NCBI RefSeq assembly: GCF_006783905.1
Contig: NZ_VFPE01000002.1
Location: 1,138,481-1,202,480 of the forward strand
Direction of reading: 5' to 3'
Source of the DNA: Microbacterium kyungheense
GTDB lineage: Bacteria > Actinomycetota > Actinomycetes > Actinomycetales > Microbacteriaceae
Length of the DNA: 64,000 bases
Of this stretch, positions 1 to 9,076 are shown piece by piece; positions within the stretch are counted from its first letter, which is position 1, and every line of letters starts with the position of its first letter. The notes under the pieces are model-generated. The model worked only from the letters and a program-made list of their open reading frames with translations. It was not told the DNA's origin and made no database searches. A program made the position numbers and the translations under genes.

Positions 1-439
1 TGATGTGCCGCGGCGATTCGGCGGCGGCATCCAGTCCCTCCACGCTGCCGTAGCGGCCCTTCTCGGGAACGCGCGCCAGGTACGCGATGGAGGTGCCGTC
101 GGGCGACCACGCGTACTCCTCGACACCGAGCACCGCCTCGGTCGCCTGCACGGGTTCGCCGCCCGCGGCCGGGATCACGTGCACCTGCGGCTTGCCCTTC
201 GCGTCGCCGCGGACGAACGCGAGCCGCGTGCCGTCGGGCGACAGACGCGGCGCGCCGTCGGCGGTACCGCGGGTCAGGCGGCGAGGGGCGCCGTCGGGAA
301 GGTCCACGCGCCAGACCTGTCCCACGCCGCGGTTGGCGGCGATGTCGGGGCGGGACGTGGCGAAGACGGCGAACGACCCGTCGGGAGCGATGTCGGGCCG
401 CGTGACCGCGATGAGCGTCTCGATGTCAGTGGCGCGCAT
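1..439 (-). CDS. S9-family peptidase, N-terminal part (cut by window edge)
   Basis: The first 146 codons of a minus-strand gene that continues past the left edge. Three PDG-containing blades at about residues 19-21, 68-70 and 117-119 (forms LSPDGTRLAFV and WSPDGTSIAYLA) are typical of the beta-propeller that gates acylaminoacyl-peptidase/prolyl-oligopeptidase enzymes. The alpha/beta-hydrolase catalytic domain would lie outside the window, so activity cannot be confirmed. No signal peptide is visible, so it is probably cytoplasmic. The ATG follows the upstream SDR stop codon by three bases, which suggests co-transcription with that gene. A TolB-like propeller protein without peptidase domain is the alternative. 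Confidence 0.75.
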   Translation of the reverse strand, partial: MRATDIETLIAVTRPDIAPDGSFAVFATSRPDIAANRGVGQVWRVDLPDGAPRRLTRGTADGAPRLSPDGTRLAFVRGDAKGKPQVHVIPAAGGEPVQATEAVLGVEEYAWSPDGTSIAYLARVPEKGRYGSVEGLDAAAESPRHI

Positions 440-442
440 CGC

Positions 443-1228
443 TCACGCCGCCCCGAACGACGAGACGTCGCCGATGAGCCGGGTGTTGTCGTCCGGCACC
501 GGCTCGTACGCGGCGGCCGCGACCTCCGCGGCGAACTCCGACACGTTGTAGAGCTTGCCGGCGTCTTCGCGGCGCGCGGCGATGGCTCCCGGGTTGGCGC
601 GCTCCAGCAGCGTGGCGGTGATCGTGCCCTCGATCATGTCGCCCGACACGACGACGAAGTCCACGCCGCGCTCGGTGAGCGCGGGGATGCGCTCGCGCAG
701 CGCGTCCTCGCCGGCCCGCTTCGACAGCGCGACGGGCTCGTACTCGGGCATCGTCGGCGTGGTGCGGATGAAGTGGGCCTGGTGGCTCGTGACGAACACG
801 ACGCGCGAACCCTCGCCCAGCAGCGGCAGCGCGGTCTCGAGCACGTTCACCTGCGCGTCCCGGTTGAGCTTCAGCGCGTAGTCCTCGGCCATGCCGGACT
901 CCATGCCGCCCGAGGCGTTCAGCACCAGGATGTCGAGCCCGCCGAACGCGCGCTGGACCTCGTCGAACATCGCCTGGACGGATGCCTCGTCGGTGAGGTC
1001 CGCGCCCACGACGAGCGTCTGCACCCCGAGCTCGCGCAGCTCGCCGGCGAGCTTCTCGGCGCGCGGCGCCTTGTTGCGGAAGTTGATGACGACGTTCGCG
1101 CCGGCCTCGGCGAGGAAACGGGCGGTGTCGGCGCCGATGCCTCGTGACGAGCCGGTGACGAGTGCGGTCTTGCCGCTCAGCGAACCAGCAGGAATCGGGG
1201 TGGAAGTCGGGTTGTTTGACTCGGTCAC
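443..1228 (-). CDS. SDR-family protein lacking the catalytic tyrosine
   Basis: A 261-residue Rossmann-fold protein with the NAD(P)-binding motif TGSSRGIG at residues 25-32. It aligns with short-chain dehydrogenases through the serine region (S148) and the lysine (K170). The active-site YxxxK motif reads VALSK, so valine 166 stands where tyrosine is expected; the nearest tyrosine, Y163, is out of register. It may therefore be a non-classical reductase or a nucleotide-binding non-enzyme. The GTG start is supported by a TAGGGT box six bases upstream. It appears to be the first gene of an operon with the S9 peptidase. Substrate unknown. Confidence 0.8.
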   Translation of the reverse strand: MTESNNPTSTPIPAGSLSGKTALVTGSSRGIGADTARFLAEAGANVVINFRNKAPRAEKLAGELRELGVQTLVVGADLTDEASVQAMFDEVQRAFGGLDILVLNASGGMESGMAEDYALKLNRDAQVNVLETALPLLGEGSRVVFVTSHQAHFIRTTPTMPEYEPVALSKRAGEDALRERIPALTERGVDFVVVSGDMIEGTITATLLERANPGAIAARREDAGKLYNVSEFAAEVAAAAYEPVPDDNTRLIGDVSSFGAA

Positions 1229-1234
1229 GGAACG

Positions 1235-1251
1235 ACCCTACCTGGTAGGTT
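1235..1251. promoter_or_regulatory. Divergent promoter core between the SDR and NfeD genes
   Basis: The 42-base gap holds a perfect inverted repeat, CCTACC-T-GGTAGG (1237-1249). It embeds a minus-strand TAGGGT (1240-1235) six bases before the SDR start and a plus-strand TAGGTT (1246-1251) 19 bases before the NfeD start. Both fit the actinobacterial -10 form TANNNT. The boxes lie so close that the two promoters probably compete for polymerase. Confidence 0.5.
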
Positions 1252-1270
1252 CGACGCAAGGAGGCGCACC

Positions 1271-1762
1271 GTGGAGCTCATCCAGACCATCGAGCAGTGG
1301 GCGTGGATCGGCTGGCTCGTCCTGATCCTCGTCTTCCTCGTCATCGAGATGCTCACGCTCGATTTCACGTTCCTGATGCTGTCCATCGGCGGTCTCGCCG
1401 GCCTGGTCTCGGACCTGCTCGGAGCGCCGATCTGGCTGCAGGTGATCATCGCCGCGGCCGCCGGCGCCGTGCTGATCCTGTTCCTGCGTCCTCCGCTCCT
1501 GCGGCGCCTCCGACGCGGCGAGGATCCCACCCCGTCGAACGTCGACGCGCTGATCGGGATCGGCGGGCTCGTCGTCTCCACCGTCGGCGCCCACGCCGGG
1601 CAGGTCAAGCTCGCCAACGGCGATATCTGGACCGCCCGCGCCGAGGGCGGCGAGCTCGAACCCGGCACGCGCGTGCTGGTCAGCCGCATCGACGGGGCGA
1701 CCGCCGTCGTGCGCGGCGCCGAAGCGATCACTCCCCCCAACCCCGAGGAGCCCCGACTGTGA
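1271..1762 (+). CDS. NfeD-family membrane protein
   Basis: A 163-residue protein with hydrophobic segments at about residues 13-35 and 45-75, followed by a soluble C-terminal domain resembling the OB fold of NfeD proteins. NfeD proteins act with stomatin/flotillin-type SPFH proteins in membrane organisation, and the next gene is exactly that partner. The GTG start has a strong ribosome-binding site (AAGGAGG, six-base spacing). The stop codon overlaps the next start (GTGA), so the pair is translationally coupled. Its physiological role is not visible in the sequence. Confidence 0.85.
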   Translation: MELIQTIEQWAWIGWLVLILVFLVIEMLTLDFTFLMLSIGGLAGLVSDLLGAPIWLQVIIAAAAGAVLILFLRPPLLRRLRRGEDPTPSNVDALIGIGGLVVSTVGAHAGQVKLANGDIWTARAEGGELEPGTRVLVSRIDGATAVVRGAEAITPPNPEEPRL

Positions 1763-2871
1763 ACGACTCCGTCATCCCCACCACGATCGGGTGGGTCCTC
1801 GCGATCGCGGTCTTCATCTTCGTGCTGGTCGTGATCTTCCGATCGATCCGCATCATCCCGCAGGCCAGCGCCGGCATCGTCGAGCGACTCGGGCGGTACC
1901 ACAAGACGCTCAGCCCGGGACTGAACCTGCTCGTCCCCTTCATCGACCGGCTGCGCCCGCTGCTCGACATGCGCGAGCAGGTCGTGTCGTTCCCGCCCCA
2001 GCCGGTGATCACCGAAGACAACCTCGTCGTCTCGATAGACACCGTCGTGTACTTCCAGGTGACCGACGCCCGCGCCGCGACGTACGAGATCGCCAACTAT
2101 CTCGGTGCCGTGGAGCAGCTCACGACCACGACGCTCCGCAACGTCGTCGGCGGTCTCAACCTCGAAGAGGCGCTCACCAGTCGCGACGAGATCAACGGGC
2201 AGCTGCGCGTCGTGCTCGACGAGGCCACCGGCAAGTGGGGCATCCGCGTCTCGCGGGTCGAGCTCAAGGCGATCGACCCGCCCATCTCGATCCAGGACTC
2301 GATGGAGAAGCAGATGCGCGCCGAGCGCGACCGGCGCGCCGCGATCCTGACCGCCGAGGGCTCGAAGCAGTCGCAGATCCTCGAGGCGGAGGGCCGCCGG
2401 CAGGCTGAGATCCTCCGCGCCGAGGGCGACAAGCAGGCTGCGGTGCTCCGCGCGCAGGGTGAGGCGCAGGCCATCGAGATGGTCTTCAACGCGATCCACG
2501 TCGGCGATCCCGACGAGAAGCTGCTGGCGTACCAGTACCTGCAGACGCTCCCCAAGATCTCGGAGAGCCCGTCGAGCAAGCTGTGGATCATCCCGAGCGA
2601 GCTCACCGAGGCGCTCAAGGGCATCGGCGCGGCATTCGGAGGTCGTGTGCCGGCCGGTCCGCACAGCACGGCGACGGCGTCCTCGCTGGGTACGCCGTCG
2701 GCGACGACAGGGACGACGGCCGACGAGGCTGTCGCCGCCGCCCGGGAAGCCGCCACCGCGGCCGATGACATCGCGACGGCGGCGCAGCAGACCGCAGTGA
2801 CCGATCTCGGGGCGCCTCCGGCACCGCAGCCCCCGGACGAATCCGGCGCCGGAACCACCCCGTCTTCGTGA
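1759..2871 (+). CDS. SPFH/Band 7 (stomatin-like) membrane protein
   Basis: A 370-residue protein. Residues about 9-30 form one N-terminal membrane anchor; the Band 7/PHB domain follows (about 30-200). Next comes an Ala/Glu/Arg-rich coiled coil with repeated AEG and AQG steps (about 190-240), then a low-complexity Ala/Thr/Pro tail. This is the domain order of stomatin/paraslipin proteins, which oligomerise at the inner face of the membrane. The start was set at the GTG overlapping the nfeD-like stop, because the open frame further upstream lies inside that gene. It overlaps the following phosphodiesterase gene by four bases. Confidence 0.9.
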   Translation: MNDSVIPTTIGWVLAIAVFIFVLVVIFRSIRIIPQASAGIVERLGRYHKTLSPGLNLLVPFIDRLRPLLDMREQVVSFPPQPVITEDNLVVSIDTVVYFQVTDARAATYEIANYLGAVEQLTTTTLRNVVGGLNLEEALTSRDEINGQLRVVLDEATGKWGIRVSRVELKAIDPPISIQDSMEKQMRAERDRRAAILTAEGSKQSQILEAEGRRQAEILRAEGDKQAAVLRAQGEAQAIEMVFNAIHVGDPDEKLLAYQYLQTLPKISESPSSKLWIIPSELTEALKGIGAAFGGRVPAGPHSTATASSLGTPSATTGTTADEAVAAAREAATAADDIATAAQQTAVTDLGAPPAPQPPDESGAGTTPSS

Positions 2872-3644
2872 CCCATCCGTGGTTCCAGGGGGTCGCGACG
2901 CCGCGCGTGCTGGCCCACCGCGGGCTGGTGACCCCTGACGCGGCTGCCGGCGGCGTCGCCGAGAACTCGTTCGCCGCGGTCGCCGCCGCCCACTCCGCCG
3001 GCGCGCCCTACGTCGAATCGGACTGCCATCTGACGGCGGACGGCGTGGTCGTGCTGTTCCACGACGAGGATCTGTCGCGCGTGACGGGCGACCCCCGCCG
3101 CATCGCCGAGATCCGGGTCGCCGAGCTCGAGGCGCTGATGGCCGACCGCGGCGGGCTGATCACCCTCGAACAGGCCCTGGACTCGTTCCCGCTGGTCCGA
3201 TTCAATCTCGACGTGAAGGCGGAGGCGGCAGCTGTCCCCGTCGGCACTGCAGTGGCTCCGTTCGCGGATCGGGTGCTCGTCACGAGCTTCTCGGACGACC
3301 GGCGGCGCACCGCCCTGGACGCGGCCGCGACAGCGGGCGCCGACATCCGACCCGCCACGTCCGCGGGGACCGCCACGATCGCCCGTCTCCTCGCGGCCGT
3401 CGCGGCGCGCTCCGACCGACTCATCGCGCGCGCACTCCGCGGCATCGACGCCCTGCAGGTCCCCGAGCGTCGCGGGCGCCTGCGCATCGTCTCGCCGCGC
3501 CTGCTTGCGGCCGCCCATCGCCATGGCGTGGAGGTCCATGTCTGGACCGTGAACGACCCGGACGACATGCGCCGGCTCGTCCAGCTGGGCGTCGACGGCA
3601 TCGTCACGGATCGCGCCGACATCGCACTCGATGTGCTGCGTTAG
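2868..3644 (+). CDS. Glycerophosphodiester phosphodiesterase
   Basis: A 258-residue GDPD-family enzyme that would hydrolyse glycerophosphodiesters (deacylated phospholipid headgroups) to glycerol-3-phosphate and an alcohol. The catalytic set is visible: HRG at 17-19, ENS at 32-34, E50 and D52 (ESD) for the metal, and H65 in FHDEDL. No signal peptide is seen, so it is probably cytoplasmic. Last gene of the NfeD-stomatin-GDPD operon, with a GTGA overlap to the stomatin gene; the link to membrane lipids fits its neighbours. Length is typical of the short cytosolic forms. Confidence 0.9.
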   Translation: MTHPWFQGVATPRVLAHRGLVTPDAAAGGVAENSFAAVAAAHSAGAPYVESDCHLTADGVVVLFHDEDLSRVTGDPRRIAEIRVAELEALMADRGGLITLEQALDSFPLVRFNLDVKAEAAAVPVGTAVAPFADRVLVTSFSDDRRRTALDAAATAGADIRPATSAGTATIARLLAAVAARSDRLIARALRGIDALQVPERRGRLRIVSPRLLAAAHRHGVEVHVWTVNDPDDMRRLVQLGVDGIVTDRADIALDVLR

Positions 3645-3770
3645 CACACACGAGTGACCGGTGGCCAGCCCCGCTGTGCATCCACTGTGAAAGGTCGTTG
3701 AACCCGGCTGCTTCGGATGATCCGCACAGGTCGCTTCGTTATACCTGTACAGCGACGAGAGGACCACAAA

Positions 3771-4145
3771 ATGGCAGACCGCAGCCTGCGCGGCATCCGA
3801 CTCGGCGCCCAGAGCCTACAGAGCGAAGAGGGCGTCGTGTTCCATGAGCGTGCACAGCACATCTACACGTGTTCGACCTGTGGACGTGACACGACCCTGA
3901 CTTTCGCGGCCGACGCCGAGGTTCCCCCGGCGTGGGAGTGCCGCACCTGTGGAGCCGAGGCGCTGCTTCGCGTCGGCGAAGGCACGGCCACCGTCGACCA
4001 CTCGGGCGACAAGACCCCCCGCAGCCACTGGGACATGCTCCTGGAGCGCCGCACCATCCCCGAACTCGAAGAGCTCCTCGAAGAGCGCCTCGCCTACCTG
4101 CGGGCCCGCCGCGGCGGCGAAGACGCCGCGAAGCTCACGGCCTGA
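3771..4145 (+). CDS. rbpA: RNA polymerase-binding protein RbpA
   Basis: A 124-residue actinobacterial transcription factor that binds RNA polymerase and group I/II sigma factors and stabilises the open promoter complex. The zinc-ribbon core is seen as C34-x2-C37 and C57-x2-C60. The C-terminal acidic helix (MLLERRTIPELEELLEERL) matches the sigma-interaction domain. The ATG was chosen over a start 18 codons upstream because a GAGAGGA ribosome-binding site precedes it and the protein then begins MADRSLRG, the usual start of this family. It is transcribed alone and convergent with lnt. Confidence 0.97.
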   Translation: MADRSLRGIRLGAQSLQSEEGVVFHERAQHIYTCSTCGRDTTLTFAADAEVPPAWECRTCGAEALLRVGEGTATVDHSGDKTPRSHWDMLLERRTIPELEELLEERLAYLRARRGGEDAAKLTA

Positions 4146-4148
4146 CGC

Positions 4149-5729
4149 TCAGTCGACATCAGCGACGCCGGTCCCCTCGGGGGCCGGCGCTTTCGCGTTG
4201 CGGCGACCCGCCACCCCGACGTACAGCAGCCCGATGATGCCGCCCCACACCAGCAGCAGCTGGATGGCGCCGCCGGCGAACACCGCAGGCGTGAGGCCAG
4301 TGCGCAGCGGCACGTCTTCGAGCATGTGCCCGGCGGTGTCCGCGGGGATGCCGGCGATCTCGGAACCGTCGGGCGCGATGATCTGGCTCGTCCCGACGGT
4401 CGAGATGTTGACCACGGCGCGTCCGGTCTCGACAGCGCGCATGCGCGCGAACGCGAGCTGCTGGAGGTTCTCGTCCGTGCCGCGGAAGTCTGCGTTGTTC
4501 GTCTGGAACATGAACACCTCGGCGCCGTCCTGCGCGCCGTCCCAGATCACGTCGTCGTAGATGACGTCGAAGCAGATCGCGAGGCCGACGCCCACCCCGT
4601 CGACGTCGAAGTAGGGCCGCGCTCCGCCCGGCGTGTACTCGCGCTGGATCAGGTCGATGAGATCGGGCGCGAACATCCGGTAGAACGCACGATCGGGCAC
4701 CCACTCCCCGAACGGGACGGGATGCCGCTTGTCGTACACGTCGACCGGGTTGTCGGCATCCTGCTCCCACAGCAGCGACGAGTTGAAGTACTCGTCCCCG
4801 CGCTGCGTCACGGCTGCCACGATGAGCGGCGCGTCCATGCGAGCGGCCAGGCTGTCGAGCGTGCGCGCCGTGCTCTCGTTCATCGTCGGGTCGGAGTCGA
4901 CGCCGCCCTCGGGCCACAGGAGCACGTCGACGTCCTCGCCGAACAGCGGTGCCGTCGCCTGCAGCTGGGCGTTCAGCACATCGTTGCGTCCGCGCTCGTC
5001 GAAGTATCCGGCGGGACCGTTGCCCTGGACCGCGGCGACGCGCATGGTTCCGGCATCCGTCGTCGGGAACTGCGGCAGGGCGACCAGCAGCACGACGAGG
5101 AGGAGCGCCGGCAGCGGCGTTCGCCAGTCGCGGAAGCGGCCCAGGCGTGCCCATTCGACCGCGGACGCGCAGGCCATCACGATGAGGAACGAGAGCCCCG
5201 CGACTCCCACCCACGAGGCGACGGGCGCCAGCGGGCTGTCGGCCTGGGTGATGCCTACGCGGCCCCAGGGGAACCCGCCGTACGGCCAGGTGCCCAGCAG
5301 CTGCTCGCGCAGCACCCACAGCGCCGCCACGAGGGCCGGCAACGCCACCAGACGCGCCCATGCACCGTTGCGCACCCGGGGCAGCCACCGGTAGGCGAGG
5401 GCGATGGGCACCGCCGCTGCGGCCGTGAGCGCCGCCTCCAGGATCGACAGCGCGAGCCACGGCACGGGTCCGAGGTAGCGGGCGGTGAACGACACGTTCA
5501 CGAGGAAGAACGCGAGTCCGAAGACGAATCCGACGAGCACCGCGCTCCACGCGCGGCGCCCGATGAGGCTCACGAGGGTCAGCGGGATCGCGACGAACAC
5601 CATGGGCCACCACGCCAGCGCGGGGAACGCCGTCGTCAGGGCCAGACCGCCGGCGGCCGCCGCGATGAGCGCGGCCCAGAGGGGAAGCAGCGGGCGCGGA
5701 AGGACGGGGCGGGGTCGCGCGTCGGGCAC
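4149..5729 (-). CDS. lnt: Apolipoprotein N-acyltransferase
   Basis: A 526-residue membrane enzyme that transfers an acyl chain to the N-terminal cysteine of lipoproteins, the last step of lipoprotein maturation. The N-terminal half is a bundle of hydrophobic helices. The C-terminal half is a carbon-nitrogen hydrolase domain with the triad E274 (WPEGG), K334 (YDKRHPVPFGE) and C386 (AICFD), at nearly the same positions as in E. coli Lnt (E267, K335, C387). One more membrane helix follows. The GTG start is supported by a TAGGCT box seven bases upstream. Convergent with rbpA, leaving only three bases between the genes. Confidence 0.93.
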   Translation of the reverse strand: MPDARPRPVLPRPLLPLWAALIAAAAGGLALTTAFPALAWWPMVFVAIPLTLVSLIGRRAWSAVLVGFVFGLAFFLVNVSFTARYLGPVPWLALSILEAALTAAAAVPIALAYRWLPRVRNGAWARLVALPALVAALWVLREQLLGTWPYGGFPWGRVGITQADSPLAPVASWVGVAGLSFLIVMACASAVEWARLGRFRDWRTPLPALLLVVLLVALPQFPTTDAGTMRVAAVQGNGPAGYFDERGRNDVLNAQLQATAPLFGEDVDVLLWPEGGVDSDPTMNESTARTLDSLAARMDAPLIVAAVTQRGDEYFNSSLLWEQDADNPVDVYDKRHPVPFGEWVPDRAFYRMFAPDLIDLIQREYTPGGARPYFDVDGVGVGLAICFDVIYDDVIWDGAQDGAEVFMFQTNNADFRGTDENLQQLAFARMRAVETGRAVVNISTVGTSQIIAPDGSEIAGIPADTAGHMLEDVPLRTGLTPAVFAGGAIQLLLVWGGIIGLLYVGVAGRRNAKAPAPEGTGVADVD

Positions 5730-5736
5730 GGCTCCC

Positions 5737-5742
5737 AGCCTA
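5737..5742 (-). promoter_or_regulatory. -10 box of lnt (leaderless type)
   Basis: TAGGCT on the minus strand, seven bases before the GTG start of lnt and downstream of the helY stop codon. This suggests lnt has its own promoter and a leaderless transcript. Confidence 0.5.
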
Positions 5743-5752
5743 AGCGAGCCGC

Positions 5753-8251
5753 CTACACGCCGGAGTACGCGACGATGCCGCGCCGCACGGCATCCAGCGC
5801 CTTGCGCGCCGTGCCGGCGATGGGCTGATCGGCGACGATCGACAGCTGGTCGAGCAGATCGATCGTCTGCTTCGCCCATCGCACGAAGTCCCCCGCGGCC
5901 ATGTCGGCCTCGATGAGCACGCGGTCGAGTGAGCCACCCCGTGCCCACGTGTGCATGGCGGCGGACAGACCCGCGGCGACCGGCTCCGATCCGGGCAGCC
6001 GATGCGCCTGCTCCAGGTCGTCGAGCTCCTGCCACAGCGTCAGCGTCGCGTCGAAGGCCGCCCGGAACGCGCCCCGCGGCAGACCGCGCTCCCCCGGACC
6101 GCCGTCGTCCCGCCGCGGCTCGTAGACCAGGGCACAGGCGAGAGCGGCCAGCGAGGCGGCATCCAGATCCTTCCAGATGCCGCGACGCAGCGATTCCGCG
6201 ACGAGCAGGTCGCGCTCGCCGTAGATCCGGCGCATCGTGCGACCGGACGGGGTGAGCGTCGTCACCCCGTCGTCCGAGACCGTCACGTACTCCAGGGCGC
6301 CGAGCACATCGACGACGCGGTCGAAGATGCGCGCGACCGTGCCGGTGCGCGTCTCGATCTGGCGGCGCAGCTTGTCGACGTCGCGCTTCATGCGCCAGTA
6401 GCGCTCGGCCCAGCGGGCGTGGTGCTCACGGTCCGGGCACGAGTGGCACGGATGCCGCTGCATCTGCTTGCGCAGGCTCGCGATCTGGCGCTGACGCTCA
6501 TCGCGCGTGCGGCGCGACGCGTTGGCGTCCTTGCGGTTGGTCTTCTCGAGGTCGCTGAGCTCACGGCGGATGCGGGAGTACTCGGGGAAGTCGCCGCGGT
6601 CGCACGTCATGGCCTTGGCATAGCCGGCGAGCGACTCCTCCAGCTCGCGCACCTGCCGCGCGATCCCGACGACCGCCCGGTCAGCCTGGAACTGGGCGAA
6701 CGACGATTCCAGGATCTCGCGGGCCTTCGCCCGGCCGAACTGGTCGATCAGGTTCACGGCCATGTTGTACGTCGGCCGGAAGCTGGAGTTGAGCGGATAC
6801 GTGCGGCGCGACGCCAGTGCCGCGACCGCCTGCGGGTCGAGCCCCTCGGTCCACTGGATGACCGCGTGCCCCTCGACGTCGATGCCGCGGCGCCCCGCGC
6901 GTCCGGTGAGCTGCGTATACTCCCCCGACGTGATGGCGACGCGGGCCTCGCCGTTGAACTTCTCGAGCTTCTCCAGCACGACGGTGCGCGCGGGCATGTT
7001 GATGCCGAGAGCGAGCGTCTCGGTGGCGAACACGACCTTCACGAGCTTGCGCTGAAAAAGCTCCTCGACCACTTCCTTGAACGCCGGCAGCAGTCCGGCG
7101 TGGTGCGATGCGACCCCGCGCTCGAGGTTCTCGCGCCACTCCCAGAAGCCCAGGACGGCGAGGTCCTCCTCCTGCAGCGTGCGCGTGCGCTCCTCGATCA
7201 CCTCGCGGATCTCGCGCCGCTCGTCGGGCGTCGTCAGCCGCACGCCGGACCGGCGCACCTGCTGCACGGCGGCGTCGCATCCGACGCGGCTGAAGATGAA
7301 GAAGATCGCGGGCAGCAGGTTGGCGCGCCGCAGCAGCTCCACGACGTCCGGCCGGTCGAGGCGTTCGATGCGCTGCACGTTCGCGGAGCGCACCGGGCGC
7401 TTCATGCCGCGGTTCGGACGACGACGGGATGCCTCGTACCCGGCGTGGCGGGCGCTGTTGGATGCCTGCACGCGGCGGTTGTTGTCGAAGTTGGAGCCCT
7501 TGACCGAGCGGATCCGCATCAGCTCCTGGTTCACCTGCGCGGTGGCGACGCCGGCGCGGTCGTCGAAGAGGGGCAGCAGGTCGCCGCGCACGAGCACGTG
7601 CTGCTCCAGCGGCACCGGCCGCGTCTCGGACACGATCACCTCGGTGTCCCCGCGGACGGTGTCGAGCCAGTCCCCGAACTCCTCGGCGTTGGACACGGTC
7701 GCCGACAGCGAGACGAGCTTGACACTCGGCGCGAGGTGGATGATGACCTCTTCCCAGACCGCGCCGCGGAACCGGTCGGCGAGGTAGTGCACCTCGTCCA
7801 TGACGACGTACCGCAGGCCGCGCAGCGCCGGCGAATCGGCGTACAGCATGTTGCGCAGGACCTCGGTCGTCATGACCACCACCCGCGCATTGCCGTTGAT
7901 GTTCGTGTCGCCGGTGAGCAGCCCGACCTCGTCGGGGCCATACACCTCCTGCAGCTCGCGGAACTTCTGGTTGGACAGCGCCTTCATCGGCGTCGTGTAG
8001 AACGCCTTGTCATCCGGCTCGCGCATCGCCAGATGCACGGCGAACTCGCCGACGATCGTCTTGCCCGCCCCCGTGGGCGCGGCGACCAGGACGCTCCGGC
8101 CCTCTTCGAGGGCGCGGCATCCCTCCAGCTGGAACGGGTCGAGCTCGAACGGCTGGGATGCCGCGAACGCGGCCGTGAGCGGATGGCTGCGGCTGTGGCG
8201 CGCCGAGTCGCTCGCGCGCGCATAGCGCTCGGCGGGGCCGGGATCGCTCAC
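5753..8251 (-). CDS. helY: Ski2-like DEAD/DEAH RNA helicase HelY
   Basis: An 832-residue superfamily 2 helicase. Walker A APTGAGKT is at residues 58-65, the DEVH box at 152-155, and motif VI reads QLTGRAGRRG. The region beyond about residue 600 matches the helical DSHCT domain of Ski2/Mtr4 helicases, including a cysteine-containing segment (HPCHSCPDREHH) also seen in actinobacterial HelY. The GTG start overlaps the tatC stop codon (GTGA) and the helicase motifs follow at the expected distance; the longer open frame runs back into tatC. Likely role in RNA turnover or processing. The order tatA-tatC-helY is conserved in mycobacteria. Confidence 0.95.
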   Translation of the reverse strand: MSDPGPAERYARASDSARHSRSHPLTAAFAASQPFELDPFQLEGCRALEEGRSVLVAAPTGAGKTIVGEFAVHLAMREPDDKAFYTTPMKALSNQKFRELQEVYGPDEVGLLTGDTNINGNARVVVMTTEVLRNMLYADSPALRGLRYVVMDEVHYLADRFRGAVWEEVIIHLAPSVKLVSLSATVSNAEEFGDWLDTVRGDTEVIVSETRPVPLEQHVLVRGDLLPLFDDRAGVATAQVNQELMRIRSVKGSNFDNNRRVQASNSARHAGYEASRRRPNRGMKRPVRSANVQRIERLDRPDVVELLRRANLLPAIFFIFSRVGCDAAVQQVRRSGVRLTTPDERREIREVIEERTRTLQEEDLAVLGFWEWRENLERGVASHHAGLLPAFKEVVEELFQRKLVKVVFATETLALGINMPARTVVLEKLEKFNGEARVAITSGEYTQLTGRAGRRGIDVEGHAVIQWTEGLDPQAVAALASRRTYPLNSSFRPTYNMAVNLIDQFGRAKAREILESSFAQFQADRAVVGIARQVRELEESLAGYAKAMTCDRGDFPEYSRIRRELSDLEKTNRKDANASRRTRDERQRQIASLRKQMQRHPCHSCPDREHHARWAERYWRMKRDVDKLRRQIETRTGTVARIFDRVVDVLGALEYVTVSDDGVTTLTPSGRTMRRIYGERDLLVAESLRRGIWKDLDAASLAALACALVYEPRRDDGGPGERGLPRGAFRAAFDATLTLWQELDDLEQAHRLPGSEPVAAGLSAAMHTWARGGSLDRVLIEADMAAGDFVRWAKQTIDLLDQLSIVADQPIAGTARKALDAVRRGIVAYSGV

Positions 8252-9069
8252 GACACCTCGGGCGGCAGCAGCGTCGACGTGCGCTTCGCCTTGCGGCGGT
8301 CGAACAGCATCGACAGACCCGCGGCTGCGAAGAAGAGCACCACGAGGATGCCCGCCAGCATGAGCATGCTGACGACGTCCGCTGCCGGGGTCGCCAGCGC
8401 GGCGAACGCCGTGGCGATCAGGACGGCGACGCGCCACCCCTTCAGGATCCCTCGACCGGAGATGACACCCGCGAGGTTCAGCGCCACGAGGAAGACGGGC
8501 AGCACGAACGAGACGCCGACGACCACCAGCAGCTTGAAGACGAAGTCGTAGTACAGCAGCGCGTCGTAGAACTGGGCGGCGCCTTCCGGGGTGAACTGCG
8601 CCATCAGCTCCACGACGTGAGGCATGATGAGCAGTCCCACGTAGCAGCCTGCGAAGAAGAGCGGGATCGCCGAGGCCATGAACCCGACGGTGTACCTGAT
8701 CTCTTTGCGCGTCAGTCCGGGCATGATGAACGCCCAGATCTGCCAGATCCAGATGGGCGCCGAGATCAGGATGCCGATCGCGAACGAGATGCGCAGTCGC
8801 ATGTCGAACGGACCGGTGATGGTCGCGTACATCAGTTCGACCTTGTCTTCATTCCCCTCGGAGGCCGCGACGATGCGGATCGGCTCCGTGATGAGGTGGA
8901 TGATCGGGTCGGTCAGGAAATAGGCGACGATCATGCCGACGACAAGGGCCAGCGCCGCGTACATCAGCCGCTTGCGCAGCTCGACGAGATGCTGCGCGAG
9001 CGACATCCGCTTGTCACGCTTGGGCGCGTTGGGTTCGTCGAACACGCGCGGCGTTCCCGCCGTTACCAC
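8248..9069 (-). CDS. tatC: Sec-independent protein translocase TatC
   Basis: A 273-residue integral membrane protein with six hydrophobic helices. It carries the signature LAQHLVELRKRLMYA near the N terminus, which contributes to the twin-arginine signal binding site. TatC recognises folded substrates in the cytoplasm and assembles with TatA to export them. The GTG start comes seven bases after the tatA stop, and the stop overlaps the helY start. The C-terminal tail is charged. No tatB is seen; many actinobacteria keep tatB elsewhere. A candidate substrate in this window is the phosphoesterase at 35457. Confidence 0.96.
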   Translation of the reverse strand: MVTAGTPRVFDEPNAPKRDKRMSLAQHLVELRKRLMYAALALVVGMIVAYFLTDPIIHLITEPIRIVAASEGNEDKVELMYATITGPFDMRLRISFAIGILISAPIWIWQIWAFIMPGLTRKEIRYTVGFMASAIPLFFAGCYVGLLIMPHVVELMAQFTPEGAAQFYDALLYYDFVFKLLVVVGVSFVLPVFLVALNLAGVISGRGILKGWRVAVLIATAFAALATPAADVVSMLMLAGILVVLFFAAAGLSMLFDRRKAKRTSTLLPPEVS

Positions 9070-9076
9070 GAGGAGT

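Noticed and set aside
3698..3745. TTGAAC and TATACC as the rbpA promoter.
   Set aside because: The two are 36 bases apart, so they cannot form one promoter. TATACC alone at 3740-3745 remains a weak -10 candidate.
5951..8551. An 866-codon plus-strand open frame opposite helY and tatC, and many similar long frames in GC-rich DNA (for example 5-1147, 11366-13507, 45267-47360).
   Set aside because: They are antisense or frame-shifted shadows of genes with clear domains. Their products are Arg/Ala/Gly-rich without recognisable folds, and they arise because stop codons are rare at this GC content.
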